DNA of 64,000 nt from Lasioglossum baleicum. Lineage: Eukaryota; Arthropoda; Insecta; Hymenoptera; Halictidae. Below, piece by piece: positions 38,159 through 51,600 of this stretch (within the stretch, counting starts at the first letter, position 1; every line of letters starts with the position of its first letter). The notes under the pieces are model-generated. The model ran no database searches and was not told where the DNA came from. It worked only from the letters and a program-made list of their open reading frames with translations. The position numbers were made by a program, and so were the translations under genes. The stretch is taken from contig NC_134935.1 in the NCBI RefSeq assembly GCF_051020765.1, positions 17,857,579 to 17,921,578 on the forward strand. Reading direction: 5' to 3'.

Positions 38159-38524
38159 TAGACTCGTTTTTCCAGGATTGTAAGCGCACCTTCACATTTC
38201 TCGAAAATGCAAAAATCGGGGATTTCAGTACTCAAAAGCGCTAGATAAAAGATAACTGTAGGCCGCGATCACTCTCGAAAGTTCTACTTTTACGTTTACA
38301 AGGCGTAATTTGCATCATTCGGCAACTTGCATTATTCTAGCTACTATCTTCATAAAGCTGCGACAGCTACATGCTGCCGAATAATGCAAGTTACGCCGCG
38401 TAAATGTAAAAATAGTACTTTTGAGGGCGATCGCGGCCTAGATTGACCTTTCATCTAGCGCTTTTGACTACTGAAATACACCATCTTTGCATCCCGCACC
38501 CTTGCAATCCTAGAAACGAATCTA
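38159..38524. mobile_element. Long foldback element (366 bp including TA flanks)
   Basis: The left half reads GACTCGTTTTTCCAGGATTG.. and the right half ends ..CAATCCTAGAAACGAATC, each bordered by TA. The arms stay complementary for about 160 bp. Matching blocks include CAAAAGCGCTAGAT, GGCCGCGATC and the GTAATTTGCATCATTCGGCA-like segment. About 45 bases of loop remain. This is a non-autonomous foldback or MITE; TA duplication suggests Tc1/mariner-type mobilisation. Confidence 0.85.
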
Positions 38525-41500
38525 CCCCCTTGAGAACATCCATAAAGCTTCAGAAATGGAAGTTCCTAGGACGACCGAAATTTAAATCTGACGAACGTCC
38601 AAAATGAACGTAGGACGTTCGACCATACACTGAACACGAACATAAACGTCATAAAATGTGCATCCACAAAGACGTATGGTGCTAACATTATAAGTAGTAA
38701 GATGCGAAGAAAACTAGCCGATACATTACTCCAAGAGACTTATTTAGCAAATAAGATCAGATATAAGTCTATGTCGTGTTCAGTGTATCTCATTGAAGTA
38801 TTAGCTTCTGAAACGACTTACTTTCAACCAAGTTCATGACATGAAAACATATGATTTAATTCCATCGATTAGATAGAAACGATCAACTGTGCGGCGCTCG
38901 CCGGATGTTTCAGCCATTTTGTCCGTGGCCGGGTGTAATCCGCGTCGGCGGGCGCCGCGCCGTTCGTTCGCTTCGGCCTGTATCACGGAAGCCCGTCAAT
39001 TAAGGTGTCATCGGCGATAGTTCCCGCGTGTTCGAGGGTTGATTGAGCTTGCGATTCGCCGGGAACAACGAGGAAGAATAATAAGTGGAGCGCCATTAGC
39101 CCGCGCTCGGTCACCGAGCCACCTCTAACGATTTATTTAGCTGCCGGGGAAAAAGAGTGGAAAGCCGGCGCGGCGCCCGGCACGGCTCCGTATAATACGC
39201 GGGGAATCGTGATTCGAGTTAACGAGGATTTTTACAGAACAAAAAACGCACGGTTCCCTCGAAACGGAACGATGACGGGGGAACAGAAAGAGAGAGAGGG
39301 AAACGGTTCGAGAAAGACGGAAGAGCACGGCGAAAAATCCCGAGAGATCGAGACGGAGAAGGAAATAAATGTTCCGGGCTCGAAGGCCGCAAGTATTTCG
39401 CGGGGGCGTCGGCGTAGGATATCATTATCATTTAATTTTCGCGTTCGACGAAACGGCTCCCGGGATCCTGGCGTCGTTAACGTTAACACCGTTATTCAGC
39501 GGCCCCCCCATCGTTGTTTTCTATAGAACGGGAAAATTTAAATGTCCCAATCGATGCCCGATCATTATTCCAGACGTGTATCGGTGGGATCGCGACCGGT
39601 AACTAGTACCGCGCCCCACAGTCGAGATCTTGTAAATACGAATCCTCCGGCGAGCTGTTTTCCCCGGCGTCTTTCGAACCAACCGCGTCGATAGCACTCG
39701 TAAGGATCTGCGGAAACGATCCGCGCCTTGCAAAAATTCACGATTGTGTTGCTCCCATTTTACTCCGCTGCGGAGCAACCGAACCGATCCCGATATATTT
39801 TGCTAACGATACGAGCCCGAGAACGCGTTTCCTATTGGACAATAAATCATTGAATCAATCTTTTTCGGAAAAAAGGTATATACATTGGTTTTTCGAACAC
39901 CTACACTTTGTTAGAGAGATCTTTTTGTTATTTAATTCCTGGAGAATTTCTGAGCTAGGTGAGAACTGATTGTATATTATTCTCTAATCAGTGTACAGTA
40001 GTACCTTAGCTCTATGAATGCATACATCCTCCCTTGGTTTACAGTTTACAGAAGAGTTAGAACGTGTTCATGGAACGAACAATAAAATATATTGTACAAG
40101 GAATTCTTTTTAATGATTAACATTATATGTTAATATAATTTAAACAACCCTGTTTATCATGCGCGACACCTTTTAGATTATAGCGCGCTCGATCACATCG
40201 ATCGATAAATCGATTCCCTCACTATGCAGACCACAGAGTTCATTTATAACAAAAAACAAAATTTTTAAGCGCAGCTTATCCTCCATCCTTCATAGTAATT
40301 ACACGTTAAACTACTATTAAAGAACGTAATACCGCGTAAACAGGTCATTGAATAATATTTAGAGGGGATTTAGTAAATTTGAATGACTGAAACATAAATG
40401 AAATAATCATCTATATTTACGTTGAACGTTCAGAGTTATACATATGTATAACGCTCTCCTCTGCATATATTATTGTGCCAGAATATTAACATTTATTTTC
40501 GTTATTATATCGCCAGTGGGAAAGCATCTGCATTCATAGAAACTAATTTACTTAGCGCATTGCAAAATACTTTAGCAATTTCCGTGATGCACAAAATAAA
40601 CGCGAGTAATTGAACGCTTTAAAATTTATTGAATGAAGGTGATTACTGGGCACAGTAATCTATGTCGTTTCTACATTTAGCAATAAAATCATTTCACCGG
40701 GGTGCCAGTAGTTTATTGCAAACGAGATTAACCTCGTAAATGATTATGCACATGTTGGCGCCATCTCTGCTGGGGATGGGCAAATGTATGGACAACATTT
40801 TCAGAGTTCTTGTACTGTGATGTGCGTGACGTGTGAACGTTCGTGTAGAATATTTATTGCAAAATAACTTTGGTACAGTTTTCTTGTTGAATTAGATCAT
40901 TTTTCTAGCATGTTCTGCAAAAAGTAGTTCTTTTTCATCCTCCGATAGGAAGTTTCCCTAGAACCGTCGATAATATAGGAAGCTGCAGTCTCTTCCCTAG
41001 AATGTCACTGTATCACCGACGAGATTTAAATTCTCAGAAAGATTAAGGAATAATAAAAAAGCATAAGAAGAAATCTAGAATAATAAAAAATGTTCGACAT
41101 TCTTTATTTCGATTTTCTTTAAAGAATAGATCCCTTCCTTGACGGCAGATGGTAACGTGTACATAAAAACTGCAAAAAGTTACGAATTTTCAATATGCGA
41201 ATATGAAATGTATATAAAAATATGTAGGTATCCATAATTTTCATCTTAGTGATAGATAGTTTTTACGTTACGATAAAAACATTACTGTGACCGTTAGTCA
41301 ATACGCCATCGTTAAAAACTGTCGTGTTATAACGATCGATTGAATTCGCAGGGTTACAATGGTGCACTATTCATTTGTTATAAATATGCATTACTGTTAC
41401 ATTTTACATAGAAGATGCAAATACACCCGGTACTACGACAAATACAACGTGACAAGACAACAGCACCGCCAAAAGAGAAAGTCGCAGACCGGTCGTAATA

Positions 41501-42240
41501 ATAGAATAACAATTACATTACATTTAAAGATAATAACAGGAGAAAGAAAACATTACACGTGGCTTTTTATCGAACTTACATAGAATATTAATTAATTCCA
41601 AACTGACGTAGAATATTAAATAATTGAACCCTACGGAATCCGGCTACGCGTCTTTTATCTTTCGTATTTAACATTCCATCACGTACACATCCCCTACATA
41701 ATATTATAAATCAAAATCAGTGAAACACGATAACATTACCTGAAACCATTCAAATAAAGCATAATTCAAAAATACTCGAGATGTCGCTTTAGCGACTACA
41801 TCGTACACCCTTTCAATCTTGATCGTCCCAATGAAACTTAGAAGCGATGTGAAGCAATTCGTAGTGATTAGGAGTATTAATTGCTTTTAATCTGTAAAAC
41901 AACATACTCTTCTTCGTTGACATTTTCTTCTGATAACTCGCATTTTAGAACTACACCTAGTGAGACAAGGGTTCATTGAGGAATTACAAGATAATTTCAA
42001 GAAACGTTGAAACAGTAGAAATTCAATTCCTGGATCTTACAGACCCAACCGTGCACAGGAGGGGTTAAACGCAGGACTGGACGTAGTTTGGGGGATTGTG
42101 TGTCTAGCGTTCCTAAAGCCCAGTCCTTTCTAGCAAAAAAACCACCCCCGTGGTGTCCCGCAGCCGTGATCAATGGAAACACGGAAGCAAAGTTCCCGGG
42201 AAAATGTGTAGCGATCCGGGGTGTAGTTATTTTGCTTGAG
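38525..42240. other. Gene-free stretch upstream of CEP164
   Basis: Contains a CpG-rich block at 38.9-39.8 kb and AT-rich DNA elsewhere. An AGATGGCGCC-type core (minus strand, about 40757-40766) resembles insect insulator motifs but is a single short match. No exon recognised. Confidence 0.35.
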
Positions 42241-42609
42241 CAAGGCGGTGTGTAGCGCTTGCCAGTCTCTCGATTAATCGATAAGACAGTTGCCGGCGGC
42301 AGTGCCGCTCGTTTTCCTTATCATTGGCCTAGTTCGGGGTCAGGCTACCGGGGGCGCTGCTCGTCTCCCTCGCTCCGTCTCTTTCTGTCTTTTCTCTTTC
42401 CGCCGCCTACGTTCAAGTCGAATTCAACATTGACCGTCGTCGGACGGGCCTCGTCGCTGGGGCGAAACTCTCTCGCGTGCACGCGCCGCCGTGACGGACT
42501 ATGACGGGCAACGGCCCATGCGACGCTATCATGTGTTGGCACATTATGGTGAAGCGCGTTATGTGAACGTCCTGCGACCGGGACCCGGCTGTTCCTCGTA
42601 CGAGCTAGT
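42241..42609 (+). promoter_or_regulatory. CEP164 5' region (CpG-rich promoter and 5' UTR)
   Basis: CpG-rich DNA directly upstream of the CEP164 start codon. It contains an AATCGATAA segment (about 42277) resembling a DRE-type motif, a GTTGCC half X-box with an imperfect partner (42289-42303), and a 22-codon upstream frame including its stop (42501-42566). The transcription start cannot be placed from sequence. Confidence 0.5.
42501..42566 (+). other. Upstream ORF (21 codons plus stop)
   Basis: An ATG at 42501 opens a frame that ends with ATG TGA at 42561-42566, 43 bases before the CEP164 ATG. The frame contains further in-frame ATGs, the last immediately followed by the stop. If this region is in the mRNA leader, it would act as a translational brake. 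Confidence 0.45.
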
Positions 42610-42688
42610 ATGAGCATTTCCCAGGACAGCGCCGCCACGATCGTCTGCAGGGAGGTCTTTGACGAGACGTCGCATCCGTCGAACGAAG
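42610..42688 (+). CDS. Cep164: CEP164 exon 1 (coding part)
   Basis: Encodes the first 26 residues plus one base, ending ..FDETSHPSNE. This matches the short Y-D-E-T-Y-x-P-S lead-in before the WW domain in CEP164 proteins. The start was chosen because it is the first in-frame ATG after an upstream in-frame stop (TGA at 42550). It has A at -3. The donor is GTACGT at 42689. The phase-1 end completes a Glu codon with AG from exon 2. Confidence 0.85.
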
Positions 42689-45600
42689 GTACGTCCCCTG
42701 AAAACCGCGAGTCCTTTAGGCCCAAGGACCCCTAGAGTCCTTTTGGCGGTGTGAGGGAGGGAGAGGGGGCGAGACACACCATCCTGTCCCCGCTCCTCCC
42801 ACACGATCGATGTAGCACAGGGTGGTTTTCTTGGCTCCTACCGAGCTTCCGGCTTCCTTCCTCTCTTAATTCTTTTACACCAACGCCCGGGGTCGCGGCC
42901 TTGACCATCTCCTCTTTACGCCTCTGATCCTTTCCGCGATGGGTAACCCTTCTTCCGGCTGAAGCGCGTCGTCCGCTACCTCCACGCTCCTCTTAATTGG
43001 AAACTAATTGCATCGCGTGGCAAGGATAGCCGGGTTTCCGGCGGGCTTGACACAGTTCGCAGAAGGAAAAGGCGTCATATTGCGAAACACACTCGGTTGC
43101 GCAATGAAAACTGACGCAAACGTGCAACCAGCCGGACTGGCGCTTTATGGCGGGGGTGGTTTCACCAGTTGTCTCGCGATCCCATCGACCATGGGAATAT
43201 TTATGTTACTCGAACGCGAGCGGTTCCGTTTATTTTGTTTGTCTGGAGCGTGTTCGAATATGGTCCACGAACGTAGAATTTAAGGCAGTAATCGTTTCCT
43301 GAATTTTGGAGCAGTGTCAGAAATAAGAGCACGAGGCTCTACCGAATAGAAATAAAATCTAACAAGCAGCTCCTGAAACTAGTCGCCTCATCTACGCCCC
43401 GTAAAACTCGGCGTAACGGCAACATGCTCCGTTCAGAATGTTAATTAAAGATCGAGGAAGGGGCGGTTCGGTGCGGCAATTAAACGGCGCAGGGTAAGAC
43501 GCGAAAGGTCGCAAATAAAACGCCAGAGGGTTGAACGGTTTCGGTAGTCAGTTTCCTTGTTTATTTACACCACGGCCGGACGGGAGCAGTGAGCTCGTAG
43601 CCGAGCGTTCCGTGAAAAATCAATAGGATCCGCAGTGCGGCGAAAGTTTTGTCATAAGCCTCGGGAACCCACCCCCCTGGGCGGTCGTGCCAGTGACTGA
43701 CTTCCGCAGGATACGCGTTTGTCCGAACGAAAATCTCGATTCGCTAATAAATCCCCTTCGGGAATTCCTGGCAGAAATTCGATTCGATTCCGAGCAATTC
43801 GAAATCGTAGCTGTCCGAACGGCTACAAAAATTTCACCACCGCCCGTTGCCGCGCTGCCGGGAAGACAGATGTTGTGGCGGGTTACCCCCATGCACACCG
43901 GGGTAGCCACCTGTCAAAGACTTCCATGATGGAATTTTTAACCGGGCCGTGTTTGCAGCGCTGTCGTCGCGGCTGTCGTATCGCCTCCTCCCGCAAAAGG
44001 CAACGTTAACTATTCAGAGAACCTAGCCGCAGCCGCCGCCGCGCCGCGAAGCGATGAATGAGGATCCGCTGCGCGGTGATCTTCGCGGCTAATTATATGT
44101 TTAAACGTGAACGTTGCCAACGCATCCGGCGACGCGTTATCGCCTGGGGATTTTCGAACACGATTCTGGAATTAATTTCCCTGTGAAATCGTGGCCCGGC
44201 CCGGATTGTTATGATAATCATCGACAGAGGAGTTCCCAGGAAGCCAGGCAGCCCGTTCCTTTTCCTCTCTCTGTCTTTCTCTCTCTCTCTCTCTTCTTTT
44301 TTCGAATGGATAGCCGGGTAAACAGAAGCAACGCTCCACGGACAAAGTACACGGTTGAACCCGAGCCCGATGAATTATTTATAACGAGCGCGCGAAACGT
44401 CAACCGGAGCGACACCGCGTAACAAGTTCTCGGGCTCTCGTTAATCATGTTCGACGGTATTTAGCCGAATAGAGCGGGAAGATTAACGGCTCGTGATAGA
44501 TTGACAGTTTATCTACCATCGGCGCGCGCGCGCGCTTGCCTTCCGTGACTCTTAAAGCCGGTTCATTTTCAGATATTTGTCTCGAAAGCACGCCCAAGTG
44601 GCAGGCTACTGAAGAATTAATTAAGCGCGAAAGGAGGTCGATGAACGTTGTATCGAATTAAACCGGCCGAATATAATGGACGGCCGTTACCGGCCGTGAA
44701 TTTCGCAGCTTTCACGAGCTGGAGAATCAGGGGTTGGGTCTTTCATAGTAGCAATTCTCCGTCCAGCAGGTTGTTCCAAATGTTCGTTACGTTATTGATT
44801 AGTACGCTCAATGCAAATTCAGAGTAGCATTTCAACACTAAATCTAACGTCCATCAAAAGTCACTAATGTGTATGGTATTATATAAAAATTACAATTTTT
44901 ACTACTATAATATATACTGGAGTCAAAAAATGTATTTAGTCAATTCCCATGAAAACACCTTTGCAATCTCAACAATTGTCAAATAGAAAATCGGAAATGG
45001 GTCAATAATTTATTTCTTCCTTTAATGATTTTCTTCAGTCGTAATAAATGTATTGATATTCCTAAATGTTTTCCATCTTTTCACTCTTTGGAATTATACT
45101 CTTTTAAACTAATTCTTCTAGCCTTACAGAGAAATTGAAGTCGTTTGGTCCATTCATAAAAAAGAAATTCTGTATAATCCTTACTGTATGGTCACCGTAA
45201 CTTTTCCACAGTTTCTATCTATTCGATAAATATTCTAAATAAAACCATCGAAGCAATTACAGCAAGTTATTAAATTTTCGCACCGTAATGTAATAAATTT
45301 TCGTTTCCCGTTTTCCCGCAAGTTTCGCGCTAGTTCTTCGGCAAGTAACGATGTGCGTAAACCCACGAAGATATCTTGACGTCCCCTTTCTTCCGGAAGA
45401 ACAGTTCCGCATTGCCACGTGGTACGCTTCACCTGGACTATAATCGATAGGCGTCGTTATAACACACGGTCGACCCGGGAACCTTGAAATCACTTGTTCG
45501 AAGGTTTATTAATACTTTCTCACGTTACTTATTGACACTGGTATTTATAGCAGCCGGGCAATTTAAGATTCCCACCCTTATCCGAGTCACGGTGAACTCT

Positions 45601-48600
45601 CCATCTCGTTCGTTTTTCATGGAAGGAAGATTCCAGGGATTCCGAACAATGCTGCCGTGACACGTCGAGAATTTCTTTATTCCACGGACATCCTTGACCT
45701 CTTTCGAAGCTTTATAAAGCTCACAGGGCGCACGCATATCCAGCGAAAGCTGTCTGTTTCCAGGCAAATGAATTTTCGCGACGATGATTCGCGTGCAGAA
45801 TCTGTCCCCACGGAATTGCGAAAAAAGATAATTGTTTGCGCTTTCACGTTCTGGGTCGTTATCGTACCCGTATTGTCAATCTAATGAGCTGTCAGTTTAA
45901 CGTTCCTTTGGACCCACTTTACGGCGATGTAATTTTTATGTTAGTCGCTGTAATTACTTCTGCGCGTTATCTTAACACTTAACACCAATGCAATCCACCT
46001 TATTGATCCGTTCAGAGTACATCGGAGAGTTATCTAAAAATTATTGCATCGCTGTTGATACTCTTTCAAAGGAATGCTAAAAGAAGTGGATTGAATTGCA
46101 AATTTATTTAGATTTGATAACATTCGAAGAAACAATACCGAAGGCGCATTTCAAGATTCCGTTAAATCTATTGTGAAGTTGCAACAGCGATAAGGAAAAT
46201 CTTTTTGTTAATGCTTGACGAATAGACGGCGGACTTTTATGCAAAATAAACATTGTCTGCATCAATTCCAAGAGACGGGAGCCAAATAGATGTTTCGTAC
46301 TTCGTTTAGCGATTTTAGTAAGTTGCAAATAATACGTTGATATTCTAAAAATTCTCTGAACTTTTTAACTGTTGTTACAATTTTACAATTTCTCAGTTTT
46401 GTCGGAAATGCATAAAATCCGCTGTCTATTGATGAAGATTCGTTTTAATTAAGGAAGAACCGAGACGGAAGGATTTGTTTTGTACGCATGCAATTACGTG
46501 TCCTATATACTTTATTTCTTGGAGAAATCGGACGCTCCTAGTAAAATAAGAATTCTAAAATAATTTTAAAAGAAATGGAAACAATACAAATTTAATTGGC
46601 GTATTTCACATCGCCAACTGGTGGGTCATGGTGGGTTAAACGCAAAGAAAACATTTTTTGACTGAAGCCTTACAGTCGGGGCCTGGGGGTGGGAAGTCTA
46701 CAAAATCTCATTTGGTCGCTTAGAGCTGTTTAAATTTCGTCGATGATACGCCTCTCTACCAGGTCTCCTTGATGCCGGGTAGAGTAGCTAGGTGGTAATT
46801 AACTAATGGAGCGTGCGATTGCTTTTTCAGAGGTGCTCGACTATGCGAGGCGCTTGGGAATTGACCCCGATGCTGAGCCGCACCTCATGGACTTGGCCCG
46901 GGAGGGCCTCATGGCGGCCCTTCCGAAAGGCTGGCAGCCATGCTACCAGGAGTCGACGGGCGCTTGGTATTACTACCAAGCTTCCACCGGAACAACCACC
47001 TGGGAGCACCCTTTGGATGCCGTGTACAGAGAGCTGGTCGAGCAGGCCAGGGCTGGCAACACCAGGCAAATGAGCGTCGGTACGGATTGCCTCGTCATTT
47101 CGGCTGAATGGAAAATATAGGATTAACCCTTTGCACTTGGGCCGAATCCTCGATACACCCCCGCGCCCGGTAGAGAACGTGACAGAGACAGAAACTAGGC
47201 GCACGGCTTTCCGCGTTGCTTCTCGCGTTGATCCGTAGTGGACGAACCAAAACGGTGACACTAATTCTCGCTTGGACCCCCGCGAACGTGATACAAACTG
47301 ATACGAACATGTAACCATATAGATCGAATATTTTCTTATTGCTGATGTAGCGGTTTGTCGAATCACAGAGTCGCATCCCAGCATGTAACATATTGTACAT
47401 GAATAAAGTGTCAAGTGAATCCTTGGCTCGTGATGGCAAAATTTTTGTTTCAACTTTTTCTTTTCTCTTTATATTCTCTTTCTCGGTACGCGACCACTTC
47501 GTGCAAAGGGTTAAATGTGTTGGTCAAATGTCTGTGACACGTCTTTGCACTCCAGTCCAGTTTGCACGTTCGCTTGTTTCCGTGACAAAATTGTTTTTCA
47601 TCTCTGCCATCTTTTATCAGGTCGTTAATAAGATTCTATATTTAGGAACTCTGACGAGGTAGATAAGCGTACCGTAACGGTTTCAATTATACAGTTGCGT
47701 CATTCCTTAGTAAATTCTCCCCTGGCATGAATGACATTGTCCGAAGCTCAGTTTTGGAAACAGCTGACTGTCTACCAGGTTACGTTCTTTTCAACGAATC
47801 ATGAGCAAGTCGAATGTTAGTCATATATGGGTGATATTAGTCCTTGACCTAGACTAATGAATCAATCTTCATTGTGATACATTCGAGTAAATCAAATTAC
47901 TGGAGGATATAGATGAATTCAAGGGCTAACCCCGTCGATACATTTTTTCAGTTTCGGCTTCATTGATTAAATTATCAGATTGTGAACTGTATTACTACTT
48001 TTTTAAATGAATTGGGAAAAAGTTGAATGATATGTTAGTCACAGTGACGCTATTTTTTGATATGGTCTAATAAATTCATTTTTATTGTGTTACATTCGGG
48101 TCGAAGGATTAACGAGTTTAGGTTTCAATAATGGAATTATTTAGATTTGTTGGAGGTGTTTTACAACCCGTTGCGCCAACGCTATTTGCTTCCTATTGTG
48201 ATACATTCGGTTAAATGAAATTGGAATTTGAAGGACGTAAAAGGATTCAAGGGGTAACCAGTACGATATTTCCAGTTGCGGTGTGATTGATTAAATTATT
48301 CCAAACTCGTAGAAGGCTTTCGTTTCGTGATGCTATCGAAAAGAAAAAAAAAAGCAATCGACACGTTCACCGATCGTCGCAGCTACATTTTCCCGCAAGC
48401 CAATACTCCAACGCCATTTGCTTGCTTACACAAATCCAATATCATTGCACGCGCGCGACACTAATCCACGAGAATCGGATCCGATGAACGTTAGCTGGCG
48501 TGTCGACAAGAAAACTCGTTTCCTCGATTCCCACAGTCATCTCGCGTATCGACCAGTCACGCGGGACACGGTCTCATCTCGTTTCTATCGAACTTTCTCC

Positions 48601-51600
48601 CGATACCCGTCCTTTCATATTAAACTCGTGACTGTTGGTAAACAAGATAAGATAATCCCCGCGAGTAATCAGTAATCATCGTTTCCTGCGCGCGTCTTAT
48701 CTGTTCCCCCACTGATACAGCGTTCATTAGGCAAACAATCATGCTCGGAATTCCCATCGGCCGTCTAAAAACACCTGTTACACGCGGATCCCGGCTGTCA
48801 AAACCGTTCGCCGCGTTCCCCTTCCCCTCGTTAACGCGTTGTTGCCGCGTTCTCGCGATTCCCGCGCCAAGGACTCGGTTTGGCAGTCGATTGCCCGGGA
48901 GCTGGCCGGTCGTCAAACGAGGAATTGATATTTTTAGTCGTTCCGCGGACTTTTTGGCCGTCGCGGCCGCCGATTTCTCGTGTCCTCTTCCTCCGTCTCG
49001 TTCGATCTCGAGCCCGGTATCGTCGGACGATAACCGTTGCGTAACGCGGAAACATTCTCCCTCTCTGGCGCGCTTGACCTTGCTGCAGCGGGTTCGCACA
49101 ATTGCACGCGCGTTTCGTTTTCTTTCCCGGCGACCGCAGATCACCGGCTACGGGACGGACGCTACTTACTCACAAGGTTTCTTTCTCTCGCTCTCTCTCT
49201 CTCGCGAGCTGGTTTTTTTGTTCTTTTCGCTCTTTTTACGTAACGCGCGACGTTACCAGAGACGTTTCGGTTTTATGTAACCTTCCGATTCGCCGATGGA
49301 ACCCGCAATCGAAACCTCCGCTCTCAATTATTTACCGGGACCGCGAGACGATTACGATAACGAGCACCTTATCGCCGGGTACGTTCGATTGCGCGCAACC
49401 AGCTGCGATTGTTTGTCGCTAAACGTTTCGGGAAACGATCCCCGCTCGCCGCAGAGTTGGGCAGGAATTAATTACATGAGTAATTCATTACATCTTCAAT
49501 TGCATGTGCAATAGTGGACTATAATTACAATAAGAAAATGATAGTCCCTTTCGTTACGAATTCGGAGACTATAATTACTCGAGCTCATTCAAGGTCACGA
49601 ACAGGAAAAAACGTATAAAATTAAATTATGGAAGCAGAATACGTTTATCTTATCACCCTGTATAGAAGTTTATAGACGTTTAAATACTGTTCAACTTTTG
49701 TTCGAAACATTTCTTCGTCGGACTATCGGCAACCCGTAAGGCAAAGGGTTAATGCGACAGAGGGAATCAATCTTTATCTGATTTTGACTGTTGTCCAGAA
49801 AGTCGACAAGCATAGAAATCCTCCGCGCAATTGTAACGTGAAATGGCAGAGCGTGGTGGCAGCAGCGAGGTTCGCCATTCTTTATGCGAAACACGAGATC
49901 GCGGTCGTCACACGTGTGTGACTTCGGTGTCGAGCGTATTGAGAATCATGGAGAGACACTCTTGCAGCCGGAGATACTTGAAATCGAGCACAATAACAAG
50001 GAAAACCGTGGTAGGTCGCACAAGTTTTCCTGTTTGCTGGGTCCGGAGGCAAACATATGTAGACGCCGGTCGAAAAATGCGGCAAGCGAGCCGAATGAAG
50101 GGACCAGACCATGTGTTCATTCCGCGCGGTTCGAGTGGAATAAGGTTACAGACGAGCGGATTTGTTGCGCGATCCTCCTCGATCGGATAGGCCGACTCGA
50201 GCGGACGACGTCGTCGCTCGTCGGAGAGCCCTTGAAACTCTTTTCGAGCGGCTGGCGGCCGTGCGACACATTCGTTAAGGCACTCACGTGCCGGCGCACT
50301 CGCTCGTGAAAGTACGTAATAGCCGCTTGAAACGTAGATCCGTCCAATTATCGCGCCGCCGCGTATCGGACGCGAATTGTTGCCGGGATGACGCTTTTTT
50401 CACCGGCGCAGCGACCCACCCGAGGCTGATGCGACGCGAGCTGCATTCAAAGGGGCACACGTACACGTACTGGCTGTCCCGCGCAACTGGGACAACCTCT
50501 ACTAGATAGTCTCGAACCCTTCGGCGCCACGTTCTAATTTTTGTTACACTCGCACGGGTCAATCTGCCTCGACAACGAAATCGCGTATTGCACCGTCCGA
50601 CGGTAGTTGCAAATGTTGCAGTGCTGTGATATGTTTTTTGTTATTTGGCTTTCTTTTCCATCGAGACATAAGAGTCGTCTTCAGTTTCTCAAATGGAATG
50701 CCGAATATTTTTTTCGCGAACTCGGACGAAGCACCATATTGTAGGCTTAAAATTAAACTGCAAGCATGACTTGCCGTCGTAAACGAAGTCGTATTAATAA
50801 TCGCGGTGACTAAGCATATGAAACATTTCTTGATAGAAGATTATTAATTTGAGAATATCTCAGCAATTATTCATTTTCAGCCCTATTTGGGGTAATACCT
50901 TTTGTACAGAATTTGCCGTTTTATCCGAATTCGTGGAAAAATTCCATTCCATTTCAAAAACTGAAGGTGAGCTTTATATATAGAGAAAGAAGCAAAACAA
51001 TAAAAAACACTCTACAGCACTCTGTATGTTCTCCTGGAAACCGTGCAGCATTTGTTTGAAAAACTTTTTCGTACAGTAAATAACTTCTTAGTTACGAGAC
51101 TCACTCTATACATATACAGGGTGTCATCTAGCGTTTGCACCTCAAATGTCGTTGTTGTTTTCAAAGTTACATTAAACGTCTTGAGGACTAAATTGAATGG
51201 TAATTCAACTACAAATGTATAACGTTCCACAGAGTCTAGTTATAAATCTCTATAAGGCATGAAACGACGCCCGAAATGTCAGCTGTCAAAATAAACAATG
51301 ATATTATGATTTAGAATAATGCTTAGTAGCAACGAGCACCTCATATTTTTCCACCTGCCTTTCTAAATCTGTAATTTGGCTTCGATGCGCGTGACACTCT
51401 ACAACACGTGTAGTCGTCAACGGAATCGTGACCAGGTTAAATTCTTGGTAAGAGCAGACAGAAAATATTCGACCGCTCATACTGCTGCGCATCAAATCTA
51501 CAACGCCAAAAAACGCTTCGATATATGTATATCTAAAATTCTTGCTGGTGAATGTCAGTATGTTATGTACATTCAAATCTATATTTCCGAGTTAATGTTT

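Larger units (their letters stand above)
42689..46830 (+). other. CEP164 intron 1
   Basis: About 4.1 kb, GT..AG. It is CpG-rich up to about 44.7 kb, with a CT tract (44261-44304) and a GC dinucleotide run (44521-44535), then AT-rich. It carries a family A MITE at 46223-46428. No further exon recognised. Confidence 0.7.

Noticed and set aside
40757..40766. AGATGGCGCC insulator-like core on the minus strand
   Set aside because: A single 10-base match is expected by chance in 64 kb and has no supporting context.
48620..50562. Overlapping open frames of 60-179 codons in CEP164 intron 2
   Set aside because: They lie in CpG-rich intronic DNA with few stops on either strand, and none has acceptor and donor sites in a phase compatible with exons 2 and 3 plus a credible sequence.
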